64,000 nt of DNA, taken from assembly GCF_000523515.1 (NCBI RefSeq), contig NZ_AWRU01000008.1, positions 112,338-176,337 of the forward strand, written 5' to 3'. The notes beneath the pieces are model-generated. The model had not been told where the DNA came from. It ran no database searches and worked only from the letters and a program-made list of their open reading frames with translations. The position numbers were made by a program, and so were the translations under genes. Numbering within the stretch: the first letter of the stretch is position 1; each line of letters opens with the position of its first letter. Source of the stretch: Pedobacter sp. V48 (GTDB lineage Bacteria > Bacteroidota > Bacteroidia > Sphingobacteriales > Sphingobacteriaceae). Shown in pieces: positions 16,971 through 26,893 of this stretch.

Positions 16971-18568
16971 TATTTATCCCACCACACCCTTGATGTCAAA
17001 GTATCACCACCATTTAATCGAGCAACTGCAGCTCTATAGTTCACAGGATTATTCAAGGCCTCAGATGAGAGGTATATCATTCTTCTGGGGATGGTTCCAT
17101 TGGTTACGTTACTGGTATAATTAACAGGTATCAATTTAGGGTAGTCTGATCTTTTCCAATTTAACCACGATTCAATAAAATTAAAGTTGGTGCCTGTAGC
17201 CACCCAGTACTGGGTGTTAATTTGACTAAGGGCCATTTCCAGGCCAGATTGCGTTAGTGGATGCTCATTTACATAGGTGTTGATGATTTCAGGGGCTATT
17301 TTTGCTTGTACATCCTGTTGTTCCATTGATTGCAATGCGCCTCTAAGGCCATTTGAATAATGTTGGGCCGCAGTGCCCGAAATATCCCAGCCCCTCAGTT
17401 TTGCCTCAGATAGTAAAAATTCGATTTCGGCATAGGTTATAATAAAAATCGGCCCTCCAAGTTTCAAGTATACAGCGGTTCTTGGTCTGGAATATTTACC
17501 CAGAGGAGCAAAATCAGCACCTGAACCCGTTCCTCCAGGATACATTGGATGTTTGCTGATATCTGTATTTCCCCCAAGCAGGTCATATCCGTTCGGCAAT
17601 CCCATTTGAATTGATGCATCTGTATTTCCTGAGAGTGTTTGATTTATATTTTTTGCAAGTCCATCCTGAGGTACTTCAGCTATGACGCCCAATCTTGGAT
17701 CTCCAGTATTTCTTAGGTAATCAATTAAGGTTTTGCTCCATTTAACTTCAATATAATCTGAAAACACACGTAATGCAGCCGAAGAGCTATTTTGGCTACC
17801 TGAACTCGTAGCATCAGTCATTAGAATTGCATTGTCGTTTGCATCGGAAAAAGCATGGTCCGAGGCTTTTTCAACCCAGAGTCGGGCTATATCTGGTCGA
17901 ACTTTGCTCAGTCTCATTGCCACTCGTACCATTAAAGCGTAGCCGAACTTTTGCCATTTATGAATGTCACCGTTGTAAAGCAGATCCGCCGTTGGTCCGG
18001 GCTTGTCAGGATTCAAATTTGCAATGGCTTTTTCCAGATCTAATAACATGGAATTGTAGATGTCTTCCTGTTTATCATACAAAGGATATTTAATCCCTTG
18101 CCTGGCTTTAGCGGCTTCACTATAAGGTATATCCCCATAAGTATCGGTTATTCTTTGTAAAATTAGTACGAACATAATATCTCCAATACTGATCAGATTG
18201 GAATATTTATCAGCATCTTTTTCAGTTGCGAGTCGCTGCATTTCTCTTATCGTGGAGGCTTCTGCATAGCCCTCTTCAAAAATTCGCCCTTGATAATCCG
18301 TAAAGCTCGCTACATTTATATATTTATCCCCGTTATTATAATAATAATAGGTAGACGCGAGTAACTGCGTCATTGTGCTTTGATAAAGCAACTGATAATA
18401 ACCTTTATTTGCGAATTTTAACTGTGCCGTTGAAAGTAGACTATTCGGGTCAAAGTTTGAAGAATTGGATTTTGTAGGATCATTATTTATTTTATCCAGT
18501 TGTTCTTTACTACAGCTAAACATAATGGCCGTTATTAAAATCAATGGAAGAATAATTATTTTTTTCAT
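16970..18568 (-). CDS. SusD/RagB-family nutrient-binding lipoprotein (locus 1)
   Basis: A 532-residue lipoprotein: lipobox ending at Cys 19 (MFSC), then KINNDPTKS, the start typical of the SusD-like group often found with non-glycan SusC proteins. SusD proteins sit as a lid on SusC at the cell surface and capture substrate. The TPR-like core is suggested by DTYGDIPYSEAAK and the C-terminal half. It is 9 bases after susC in the sigma-fecR-susC-susD operon. No glycosidase or sulfatase follows, so the substrate cannot be named. Confidence 0.9.
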   Translation of the reverse strand: MKKIIILPLILITAIMFSCSKEQLDKINNDPTKSNSSNFDPNSLLSTAQLKFANKGYYQLLYQSTMTQLLASTYYYYNNGDKYINVASFTDYQGRIFEEGYAEASTIREMQRLATEKDADKYSNLISIGDIMFVLILQRITDTYGDIPYSEAAKARQGIKYPLYDKQEDIYNSMLLDLEKAIANLNPDKPGPTADLLYNGDIHKWQKFGYALMVRVAMRLSKVRPDIARLWVEKASDHAFSDANDNAILMTDATSSGSQNSSSAALRVFSDYIEVKWSKTLIDYLRNTGDPRLGVIAEVPQDGLAKNINQTLSGNTDASIQMGLPNGYDLLGGNTDISKHPMYPGGTGSGADFAPLGKYSRPRTAVYLKLGGPIFIITYAEIEFLLSEAKLRGWDISGTAAQHYSNGLRGALQSMEQQDVQAKIAPEIINTYVNEHPLTQSGLEMALSQINTQYWVATGTNFNFIESWLNWKRSDYPKLIPVNYTSNVTNGTIPRRMIYLSSEALNNPVNYRAAVARLNGGDTLTSRVWWDK

Positions 18569-18577
18569 AGCGTGCAG

Positions 18578-21500
18578 TTATTTAAACTTCAGATTCAGAT
18601 TTATACCAAAAGTTCTTGTTGCGGGTAATGATGCGCCCTCTATTCCTGCATAAGCAAAGCTGGGAGAGAACTGTGATTCCGGATCTATATTCTTAGTATA
18701 CTTCAGGATAGTTAATAAATTCCTTCCTATTAAATCAATTGAGGCATTTTTAAAAGGCGTTTTATTTAATATTTTGGACGAGAATGTGTAGCCAAATACA
18801 ACTTGTCTTAATTTTATAAAACTGCCATTTAAAACAGAAAGTGCAGAGATGTTTGTAGCCAATGCTGGGTAGTAGTTGTAGGCTGGAACATTTGTGGTAT
18901 TTGTTTCTCCATTTTCATACACGCCGTTAGCAACTATACCTGTTTCACGACCATAAAGCGTTGCTTTATTAAGGCCAAGAACATAGGAGTAATCTTCTGT
19001 AGCCGACAGAATTTTGTTTCCAAATTTATAATCTATTAGGAAGCTTAAACTGAAGCTTTTATATTGAAAGTTATTGCTGAACCCTCCGTAGAAAGATGGA
19101 AGGACACTGCCCATTGGTTTCATCTCTCCTCGCTTTGGAACCCCATCTGAACCAATAATAACGTTTCCATTCTTGTCACGTTCATAATCATAGGCCATAA
19201 TCTGAGTTATCGACTTGCCAACAACCAGTGCTGTGTTCGCGTTTAATGGTCGATAAGTGCCGCCAAATGCATAACTGCTGATGCCATCTATTGATATCAA
19301 TAAGTTATTTATATGACTGGCATTAATTCCTGCCTTCCAATAAAAGTTCTTATTGGTTATTAAATTGGTTTGTATAGAAGTTTCAATACCTGTATTACGG
19401 GTTTTGCCTAAATTTACATATGCAGATGTGAATCCCGTAGTTACAGATTGTCCGGCATTAATAATTTCCTTATTGGTAATCCTGTGGAAGTAAGTGAAAT
19501 CAAGATCTATTTTGTTGCCGAAAAGTTTTAAATTAATACCTGTTTCAAATTCATTTAAAGTGAATGGCTTTAGGTTGTAATTTGGTAAATCCCTCGAAAA
19601 ATTTCCTAAAGGAACGCCGTTTACAGACTTGTCTGAAGAATAATAGATTTGTGTGGTATAAGGTACTGCCGGTTCTCCACTTGTTTGCGCAAAACTGGCT
19701 CTTACTTTACCAAAATCCAGACCTTTTATCTTTAAAAAGTTAGAGAATATAAAGCTACCTGATACACTTGGCACAAAAATACCCCTGTTGTTTCTGGGAA
19801 GTGTAGAGTATACATCGTATCGTCCGGTAGATGATAGGGTAAGGTACTTTTTGAAATCAAGGTCGACCGTATAGTATGCTGACTGGGTAACAATTCTTGA
19901 AAGTGCATTTCTACTACTAACGGCCGATAGATTATCGACGGTGTACAAATAAGGTATGATAAATTGGGTTCCGGTTAACTCATTGGATTTTGTTCTTCTA
20001 TTGCGAAAGCTTGCACCTGCAGATATATCTATGTTTAGGTCTTTAGTAATGTCCCGGTTTCCAGAAAGAAGAATATCGGTATTTAATTCTGATGTTTTGG
20101 ATTGATTTAAGGTATTTATACCACCCTGACCATTTATAGAAAAAGCCGTTCCTGTTGGCACTATGCTTATAATGTGGTCATTACTAATATCGTAGCCAAA
20201 TCTTCCCTGTACGAACAGCCTGTTGCTCAAATCGTATTTGAAAAGCGCTGAGGATATAAACCTGTCGCGTGTAGCCTTGTCTTCTTTTTTATTGATGGTG
20301 AAATATGGATTGGTTTTATATTCATCCGCATTCCACCTGGTTTCGGCTCCGGTATTTACATCATATCCCGGAGCCAACAAGGCCTGATCTGCACTTGTAG
20401 CGATGGCATTGATGCCATAATTTGGATTGATAGGGCCATCGCTAAGGTACGATCTGTTTTTACCCCGCTCATAAATGTAATTGCCATTTAAAGTGAGTGT
20501 GAGTTTTTTGGTTAGGTCATATGAAGTAAATATGTTTGAAGTTTTTCTGTTCAGATCGCTGTTTCTTAAAATAGATTGATAATCGAGAATTGAAGCAGAT
20601 GCGTGATAGCTGCTTTTATCCGATCCGCCATTTAGAGAAATGGTATTTGTAAATGCCGGCGCTGTTCTATAGAATTTTTTTATGTTGTCTTTTACTGTCA
20701 CATAGGGGCGGGTTTCTCCATTAATTTGCACACTTGGCTGTCCATCCATCTTTTCTCCCCAACTAAGTATACCGGTTGCAATTGCTCCTGCAACGCTTTG
20801 TGGTCTTAAGTTCTGTGTGCCCTGACCATATATGTATTGGTAATCCGTATTATTTACAGGATTGTCAAATGAGAAATTAGAATTGTATTCAACAGAATTA
20901 TCCGATTTCTTTTTTCCACTTTTAATTGTAATTATGATCACACCGTTTGCAGCACGTGCACCGTATAAGGCGGAAGCGGAAGATCCTTTTAATACCGTAA
21001 TAGTCTCTATATCATCGGGGTTGATGTTACTAATTCCATCCCCATAATCTACACCTCCATATTCATTTGCACTCCCTCGCTGAGTATTATCTATAGGTAT
21101 CCCATTAATGATAAAAAGAGGTGGCCCTGCATCTTTGCTTGCCGCACCTCTTAGCAGTATTCTGGCAGACGAGCCCGGTCCTCCATTCACACCACTAACA
21201 TTTAATCCCGCTACCAGTCCTTCTAATGCCATAGCAAGGTTGGATTCCCTCGCCTTTGTTAGTAAGGATCCGTCAATAGTGGATACAGCATAACCTATCT
21301 TTCTGTTCTCTTTTTTAATATTTAAGGCTGTTACTATTACTTCATCCAGCAGCTTAACTGAATCAATATCCTCATCTTCGGTTGATCTCGGTTTTATAAC
21401 AATAAGGTTATTGGGAAGTAATTTATAGTTGTAATTGGTGTGAATCAGAATCTGGTCAAGAACTTTAAAGGTTTCCTCATTCTTTACATTAATGGTAATT

Positions 21501-21682
21501 TTCTTATCAGGAATTTTACGTTCACTAAAGACAAATCGATAACCGGTCTGATTTTGTATCTCATTAATAACTTGATTAAAACTTGCCGATTCGAGCTTTA
21601 ATGTCACTTTCGTTTGCGAATGGACATTAACTGCTATCATAAGGAAGCAGAAAATCAATACCTGTCGCATCGTCTTCATCAT
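18578..21682 (-). CDS. SusC/RagA TonB-dependent transporter with STN domain (locus 1)
   Basis: A 1034-residue outer-membrane transporter. After a signal peptide (to about residue 22) comes an STN signalling domain (about 25-97, VTLKLESASFNQVINEIQNQTGYRFVF...). The plug (about 130-245, ALEGLVAGLNVSG, LRGAASKDAGPPLFIINGIPI, ITVLKGSSASALYGARAANGVIIITIK) and the 22-strand barrel follow. Unusually, the carboxypeptidase-regulatory-like domain that normally lies between STN and plug is absent: the sequence goes from NLIVIKPRSTEDEDIDSV directly to the LLDEVIVTAL segment before the plug. The STN domain is the contact for FecR, encoded next to it. Confidence 0.93.
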   Translation of the reverse strand: MMKTMRQVLIFCFLMIAVNVHSQTKVTLKLESASFNQVINEIQNQTGYRFVFSERKIPDKKITINVKNEETFKVLDQILIHTNYNYKLLPNNLIVIKPRSTEDEDIDSVKLLDEVIVTALNIKKENRKIGYAVSTIDGSLLTKARESNLAMALEGLVAGLNVSGVNGGPGSSARILLRGAASKDAGPPLFIINGIPIDNTQRGSANEYGGVDYGDGISNINPDDIETITVLKGSSASALYGARAANGVIIITIKSGKKKSDNSVEYNSNFSFDNPVNNTDYQYIYGQGTQNLRPQSVAGAIATGILSWGEKMDGQPSVQINGETRPYVTVKDNIKKFYRTAPAFTNTISLNGGSDKSSYHASASILDYQSILRNSDLNRKTSNIFTSYDLTKKLTLTLNGNYIYERGKNRSYLSDGPINPNYGINAIATSADQALLAPGYDVNTGAETRWNADEYKTNPYFTINKKEDKATRDRFISSALFKYDLSNRLFVQGRFGYDISNDHIISIVPTGTAFSINGQGGINTLNQSKTSELNTDILLSGNRDITKDLNIDISAGASFRNRRTKSNELTGTQFIIPYLYTVDNLSAVSSRNALSRIVTQSAYYTVDLDFKKYLTLSSTGRYDVYSTLPRNNRGIFVPSVSGSFIFSNFLKIKGLDFGKVRASFAQTSGEPAVPYTTQIYYSSDKSVNGVPLGNFSRDLPNYNLKPFTLNEFETGINLKLFGNKIDLDFTYFHRITNKEIINAGQSVTTGFTSAYVNLGKTRNTGIETSIQTNLITNKNFYWKAGINASHINNLLISIDGISSYAFGGTYRPLNANTALVVGKSITQIMAYDYERDKNGNVIIGSDGVPKRGEMKPMGSVLPSFYGGFSNNFQYKSFSLSFLIDYKFGNKILSATEDYSYVLGLNKATLYGRETGIVANGVYENGETNTTNVPAYNYYPALATNISALSVLNGSFIKLRQVVFGYTFSSKILNKTPFKNASIDLIGRNLLTILKYTKNIDPESQFSPSFAYAGIEGASLPATRTFGINLNLKFK

Positions 21683-21726
21683 AAGCTTCGTACTCGGGTC
21701 TTGATGGTAATTTTGTTAGAGGGATT

Positions 21727-22767
21727 TTAATAAATATATATAATATTCCCCTCTTTTTTATAGCTGAAATTTTCTATATAACTCAAAGCATTTAATAGTT
21801 CATCAATGCTTTCTTTTTCAAACTTTCCTGTGAAGGTATAATCTTTCTTTTTCTCATCATTAAATCTTATCTCAACACCATATTTTCTTTCAGCATCTCG
21901 GGCAATAGAAATGAATGTTTGATTCTTGAATACTAATCTGTCATTTAACCAGGAAGTTTCCATTATGCTGTTGCTGCTGCTATCCTTTGAATTGTAATAA
22001 GTCAATGGGACTATCGTATAATTAACACTGTTTTTGTCGGCAAGCGTAAACTTATGGTTCGGTTTTAATATGATCTTTTCAGCAGGTTTGTTATTCAATG
22101 TGACCTGAACAAGCCCTCTTACCAAAGTGGTTTCAATAAATGAATCATCCTCATAAGCTTTTACATCAAAGGCAGTTCCCAAAACCTTTATCCTCATATG
22201 TTTCGTATGAATAATGAAAGGATGTTCAGGGTCTTTTTTGACATCAAAAAAAGCTTCCCCATTAAGATATACTTCCCTGGTTTTTCCGCTAAAGGATGCT
22301 GGATATTTTAATTGACTTTTAGCGTTTAAGTTCACCTCAGTACCATCTTCAAGTATGATTTTTGATTTATCCCGGCTTGGCGTTTGCAAGACTTTCCATT
22401 CTTTAATATCATTGTTCCCGGCAGAGTTATCTGGAATAAAAAAATGATATGCTGCAAAAGAACAGATACAAAAGGCAATAACAGCCGCAATTCGGTACCA
22501 GCTAACAAAGTTTCTTTTTATCGGTTCTTCAATATTTTGAATAGACTTAGGTTCTGTAACAGCTATTTGTTGTTTAATCTTTTCAAAAACGGAATCAATA
22601 TTGTTGGTGGTTGGTTTTTCGTCGTTAAAATAACCGGTTAGATTTTCGTACTCACTCCTGTGTTCCGCACTTTTTGAAAGCAGTTCTTTAAGCTCAATAA
22701 GCTCTTTGGGTGAAATTTCACCGGCTAATCTTTTACCCAATAACTCCGTAAATCTTTGATCAGTCAT
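21727..22767 (-). CDS. FecR-family anti-sigma factor
   Basis: A 346-residue FecR protein. The N-terminal cytoplasmic part (about 1-85) is the sigma-binding region. One membrane span (about 88-110, WYRIAAVIAFCICSFAAYHFF) is followed by the periplasmic FecR domain (about 125-225, PSRDKSKIILEDGTEVNLNAKS and REVYLNGEAFFDV) and the C-terminal STN-binding DUF4974 region (about 270-346, DRLVFKNQTFISIARDAERKYG). It sits between the ECF sigma gene and the STN-bearing SusC and should pass the 'substrate bound' signal from SusC to the sigma factor. Confidence 0.93.
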   Translation of the reverse strand: MTDQRFTELLGKRLAGEISPKELIELKELLSKSAEHRSEYENLTGYFNDEKPTTNNIDSVFEKIKQQIAVTEPKSIQNIEEPIKRNFVSWYRIAAVIAFCICSFAAYHFFIPDNSAGNNDIKEWKVLQTPSRDKSKIILEDGTEVNLNAKSQLKYPASFSGKTREVYLNGEAFFDVKKDPEHPFIIHTKHMRIKVLGTAFDVKAYEDDSFIETTLVRGLVQVTLNNKPAEKIILKPNHKFTLADKNSVNYTIVPLTYYNSKDSSSNSIMETSWLNDRLVFKNQTFISIARDAERKYGVEIRFNDEKKKDYTFTGKFEKESIDELLNALSYIENFSYKKEGNIIYIY

Positions 22768-22807
22768 TTGTGTTTTTGTTGTGTTACTATTATAGTACTG
22801 TTTTTAC

Positions 22808-23479
22808 TTAAAAATGCCTACAATACTCTAAAAAATAGTTTGTTATGCTTATTAAAAAAATAAGACTTATAATTTTTCCGCTAATGTTTTGTGTATCATT
22901 ATTGCCGCATTGATACTTAGCTTCTTTATAGGAAAGCAATGTAATCCTTAGTTTATCGATAGCCCTGAAAAGCTGTGTTTGCACCGTTCTTGGAGATATA
23001 TTTAGAATTTCTGCTACCTCTTTATATCTCATTCCATTTTCTTTAATCAACCTAAAAACCATTTTTGCCTGCAATGGGAGTTTTTCAATTGCATTATCCA
23101 GTTTAATGTGCAATTCTTTGCGCTCCAGCTCTTTCTCAGGGTTATTGTTGTCCGAGAATGGATATTCGCCCGACAATTCTAATTCAGTCATGTGGACTCC
23201 TGAATATTTTTTAAGATGTTTTAAGGATTGATTTCTAACCGCAACAAACAGATATGTTTCAGGGTTAATTACATGTAGGCTTACTTTTCTGTTTTCCCAA
23301 CATTTTATGAATATTTCTGAAATAATATCTTCTGCAACCTCTTTTTGACTTACATAATAACAACAGAATTTAAAAAGTTTATTAAATAGTGCATAGTATA
23401 AAGCCTCAAAGGATTTAACATCGTCTTCAACGGACATTCTGGTCCACAGACTGGATAAGTCGGGCTTTACTGTTTTCAA
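22808..23479 (-). CDS. ECF RNA polymerase sigma factor (SusC-linked)
   Basis: A 223-residue ECF sigma factor. Region 2 is in LFKFCCYYVSQKEVAEDIISEIFIKCWENR and region 4 in KLPLQAKMVFRLIKENGMRYKEVAEILNISPRTVQTQL. It is first in a leftward operon with fecR, susC and susD and probably directs their transcription when the anti-sigma is relieved. After region 4 there is an extra tail of about 35 residues ending in a hydrophobic stretch (IISLIFLISITNYFLEYC) that could sit in or on the membrane. It starts at the ATG at 23479 and diverges from a second susC. Confidence 0.92.
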   Translation of the reverse strand: MKTVKPDLSSLWTRMSVEDDVKSFEALYYALFNKLFKFCCYYVSQKEVAEDIISEIFIKCWENRKVSLHVINPETYLFVAVRNQSLKHLKKYSGVHMTELELSGEYPFSDNNNPEKELERKELHIKLDNAIEKLPLQAKMVFRLIKENGMRYKEVAEILNISPRTVQTQLFRAIDKLRITLLSYKEAKYQCGNNDTQNISGKIISLIFLISITNYFLEYCRHF

Positions 23480-23607
23480 TTGCTAAATAGATTGGTTTTT
23501 TTCCACTGCAATGTAGCGAATTAAAATAATTTCAAAAAAAATGAATTCGTTGTAGGCAATTTCTTTCCAAAACTGATCTCTTCTCTAAATACTGGTCATT
23601 GTGTGCC

Positions 23608-23680
23608 GTCAATTGCTTTGAGCCATCGAAGAATTCGCTAACCAAGCTCGGTTACAATTAACCATTTGTAAGCAATTGAC
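23608..23680. repeat. 11-bp inverted repeat upstream of the second susC
   Basis: GTCAATTGCTT (23608-23618) and AAGCAATTGAC (23670-23680) are perfect reverse complements 51 bases apart, in the 240-base gap between the sigma gene and the rightward susC. They could be paired sites for a regulator or the base of a long stem in the susC leader. No clear -33/-7 pair was found in this gap. Confidence 0.55.
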
Positions 23681-23719
23681 TGTATTAATGAAAATTATTA
23701 ACCTAAACTAAACAAATGT

Positions 23720-26700
23720 ATGAAAATGAGGAAAGTTCATTCCACAACCAGTGCCCTAGAAATTACATTTTCTAGCACAACCAGAGGCTTGCGGAAGCTA
23801 GTGCTCCTAGCAGTTGCTGCGCTTGGCTTACAGAATACCGCTAAAGCAGAAGGTATTGTAGCAAACAAAAATTTATTTCCAAATCGCTCAAAGGAGGTAA
23901 AATATTCACTTAATGTAAGTGAGACAGTCGCTAAGACGGTAACCGGATTGGTAATCGACGATACCGGATTACCACTTCCTGGTGCAACTGTTGCCGCTAA
24001 AGGTACCAGTGCTATAACAGTTACTGGCAGTGATGGGAAGTTTACGTTAAATGTTCCTGATAATGTCGCCATACTGGTAGTTTCCTATATTGGCATGGAA
24101 TCTCAGGAAGTAAACATCAGTAATTTAACCAACGTTACTATAAAGTTAAAACCTTCCGGTAATGCAAATTTAACAGAGGTAGTAGTTACCGCTTTAGGTG
24201 TAAAGCGTGAGAAAAAAGCGCTGACCTTCGCTGCGCAGCAACTTGCAGGCACGGAACTTACAAAAGCTGGAAGTCCGAATTTCATGGAGGCTTTAAGCGG
24301 TAAGGCTGCTGGTATTGACATCGGCATCAGTAACTCAGGTGTTGGAGGTTCAACAAAAACAGTATTAAGGGGCTCAAAATCAATTGCAGGAAATAGTGAA
24401 GCACTTTTTGTAATCGATGGAGTGCCTGTAGTAAATAACAAAGGTGGGCAGCCGGGTTCTTATGGTGGAACAGATGGTGGCGATGGTCTTTCTGCATTAA
24501 ATCAAGACGATTTTGAATCAGTTACCATTTTAAGGGGAGCCAATGGAGCTATTTTATATGGTAGCCAGGGAGCGAATGGCGTAATTCTAATCAATACTAA
24601 GAAAGGTCAGGACGGCAAAATTGCTATCGCTTTAAATTCTACAATAAATTTCAGCAATGCTGCAACATTACCCGAGTTTCAATTTGATTATGGCGCAATA
24701 GGCGGTAGCGATTACAGTTGGTCCAAAACAAAGGGGGATTACCAACGTAACTATATTGATGATTTTTTTCAGACCGGAGTAAATACCATTAATTCACTTT
24801 CAGTATCAGGTGGAAACGAAAGAACAACTACTTATTTCTCCTATGGAAATAACAATGCATCGGGCATTGTACCAACCAGCACCTACAACAAGCATAATGT
24901 TACCTTGAGTCAGGAAACAAAATTATTTGATGATAAGCTTACTTTGAGTGGAAATGTGAGGTTTTCTAACGAAAAATCAAAAAATCGCCCTGGAGCCGGT
25001 TATTACAATAATCCATTAACAGGATTATATTTATTTGCCAGGGAAAGAGATTTTAATGATTACAAAGCCAATTATCAAGTTTTTAATACTGAACGAAATC
25101 TGTATAAACAAAACTGGTATTCTACTGAAGAAAAACAAAACAACCCGTATTGGGAATTATATAATGACCCAAAACTTTCTACTAGTAACAGAGTAATTGC
25201 TTCAGCAAAAGCTTCATATTCATTTTTACCACATTTTAAATTTGATGTACGTGGGAACATTGATTATAATGACAGATTATTAGACTATCGTTATGCTGCA
25301 GGGGGCAATTCGGTAAGCGTAAGTTCTAACGGAACATGGAATTATGCCAAGTATAATGACAAGGCATTATATGGTGATGCCATCTTAAGCTACGACAACA
25401 CTTTTGGTAAATTCAGTTTGAATGGCGTATTGGGGGGAAGTATCCAGGATTACACGTTTAATGACGGGATGACTTTTGCCAACGGTACAACACCACTTCA
25501 GTACCCGAACTTTTTCAGTTTCGCAAACCTGCCTTATAATCTGGTTATCAATCAGACCTACAGCAGAGTTCAGAAACAGGGCTTATTTGCCAATGCCTCT
25601 CTGGGATTCAAAGATATGATCTATGTAGATCTGGCTGGGCGCAACGATTATGCATCTACCCTGGCAACGACCGGAAATGATTCCTATTTTTATTATTCGG
25701 CAGGACTATCCGCTATAATCAGCCAGATGGTAACCATGCCCAAAGAAATCAATTTCTTAAAACTAAGGGCATCTACCTCGCAGGTCGGAAATGAAGTGCC
25801 ATACAATATCGTAAACCCTGGTAATGTTATCGGTGGCGCAGGTGGACCTAACGGCATAGGGGGAATTACCAGAAATACACAGACACCTTTCGCGACATTG
25901 GTGCCTGAAAAAATAATCAGTAATGAGATTGGCCTGGAAAGCCGTTTTCTAAACGATAGATTAACGCTTGATTTTACCTATTATAAAAACACAAGTACCA
26001 ACCAATTTTTATCTTTGCCAGCTCCTTCGGGTTCTGGTTACACCTTTTACTACGTGAATGCGGGTAAGGTTACCAACCAGGGTTTTGAGTTGACATTGGG
26101 CGGAGACCCCATAAGAAACGAAAACTTCCAGTGGAACACATCTGTTAACCTATCGCGGAACAAAAACAAGATTGTGGAGTTGATTGCCGATAATCCCGGT
26201 TATCAGGTAGGTAGCGATAGCGAAGGTTTTAATTCAATAATCAAAGCTGGTGGGTCTTTTAACGACCTATACATTTTCAAATTTGCACGCAATGCTTCAG
26301 GTCAGATTATATTGGATGATGCTGGAAAACCGAGTAAAGCTGCAACGCAGGAATATGTTGGAAATTTAAATCCAAATTTGATAACCGGATGGAATAACAC
26401 ATTTACATATAAAAAATTGAGTTTAAGTGCTCTGGTAACGGCTAAGTTCGGCGGTGTTGCTTTCTCTAAAACTGAGGCTTTTCTGGATTCTTACGGAGTA
26501 AGTAAAAGAACTGGTGAAGCACGAGATGCTGGAAATATCCCGATTAATGCCATAATGGGTACTACCCCTCAAAGTTCAATTGACCCTGCGCTGTACTATT
26601 CAACAATCGGTGATAGGAATGGGATTATGGAGCCTTATGTATTCTCCCGGACCAATGTCCGTTTGGCACAGGTATCTTTAGCTTATAATTTGCCTGTTAA

Positions 26701-26881
26701 AGGTTCGGCTATTAAATCAGCTTCTATTTCGCTAATCGGGCGTAACCTGTTTTTCTTCTATAAAAAATCACCTTTCGATCCAGAGCAGGCGATGAGTACC
26801 AACAATAGCATGCAGGCTAATGATATTTTTGCGGTACCTGGTACACGTTCTTACGGGCTAAATCTTAAGTTAAACTTTTAA
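23720..26881 (+). CDS. SusC/RagA TonB-linked outer-membrane protein (locus 2)
   Basis: A 1053-residue SusC-type transporter without an STN domain. An unusually long N-terminal region (about residues 1-43, with the hydrophobic core LVLLAVAALGLQNTAKA) serves as signal. Next is a carboxypeptidase-regulatory-like domain (about 73-145, VTGLVIDDTGLPLPGATVAAKGTSAITVTGS...), the TonB-box region (LTEVVVTALGV) and the plug and barrel, ending in NLKLNF. Lack of STN implies it is not read by a FecR. It is transcribed away from the sigma-fecR-susCD operon and is followed by its own susD. Confidence 0.93.
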   Translation: MKMRKVHSTTSALEITFSSTTRGLRKLVLLAVAALGLQNTAKAEGIVANKNLFPNRSKEVKYSLNVSETVAKTVTGLVIDDTGLPLPGATVAAKGTSAITVTGSDGKFTLNVPDNVAILVVSYIGMESQEVNISNLTNVTIKLKPSGNANLTEVVVTALGVKREKKALTFAAQQLAGTELTKAGSPNFMEALSGKAAGIDIGISNSGVGGSTKTVLRGSKSIAGNSEALFVIDGVPVVNNKGGQPGSYGGTDGGDGLSALNQDDFESVTILRGANGAILYGSQGANGVILINTKKGQDGKIAIALNSTINFSNAATLPEFQFDYGAIGGSDYSWSKTKGDYQRNYIDDFFQTGVNTINSLSVSGGNERTTTYFSYGNNNASGIVPTSTYNKHNVTLSQETKLFDDKLTLSGNVRFSNEKSKNRPGAGYYNNPLTGLYLFARERDFNDYKANYQVFNTERNLYKQNWYSTEEKQNNPYWELYNDPKLSTSNRVIASAKASYSFLPHFKFDVRGNIDYNDRLLDYRYAAGGNSVSVSSNGTWNYAKYNDKALYGDAILSYDNTFGKFSLNGVLGGSIQDYTFNDGMTFANGTTPLQYPNFFSFANLPYNLVINQTYSRVQKQGLFANASLGFKDMIYVDLAGRNDYASTLATTGNDSYFYYSAGLSAIISQMVTMPKEINFLKLRASTSQVGNEVPYNIVNPGNVIGGAGGPNGIGGITRNTQTPFATLVPEKIISNEIGLESRFLNDRLTLDFTYYKNTSTNQFLSLPAPSGSGYTFYYVNAGKVTNQGFELTLGGDPIRNENFQWNTSVNLSRNKNKIVELIADNPGYQVGSDSEGFNSIIKAGGSFNDLYIFKFARNASGQIILDDAGKPSKAATQEYVGNLNPNLITGWNNTFTYKKLSLSALVTAKFGGVAFSKTEAFLDSYGVSKRTGEARDAGNIPINAIMGTTPQSSIDPALYYSTIGDRNGIMEPYVFSRTNVRLAQVSLAYNLPVKGSAIKSASISLIGRNLFFFYKKSPFDPEQAMSTNNSMQANDIFAVPGTRSYGLNLKLNF

Positions 26882-26893
26882 TGTCTTAAAATA

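Noticed and set aside
23480-23719. A clear promoter for susC locus 2
   Set aside because: CCATTTG before the gene only partly fits TAnnTTTG and no -33 box is properly spaced, so no promoter is claimed.
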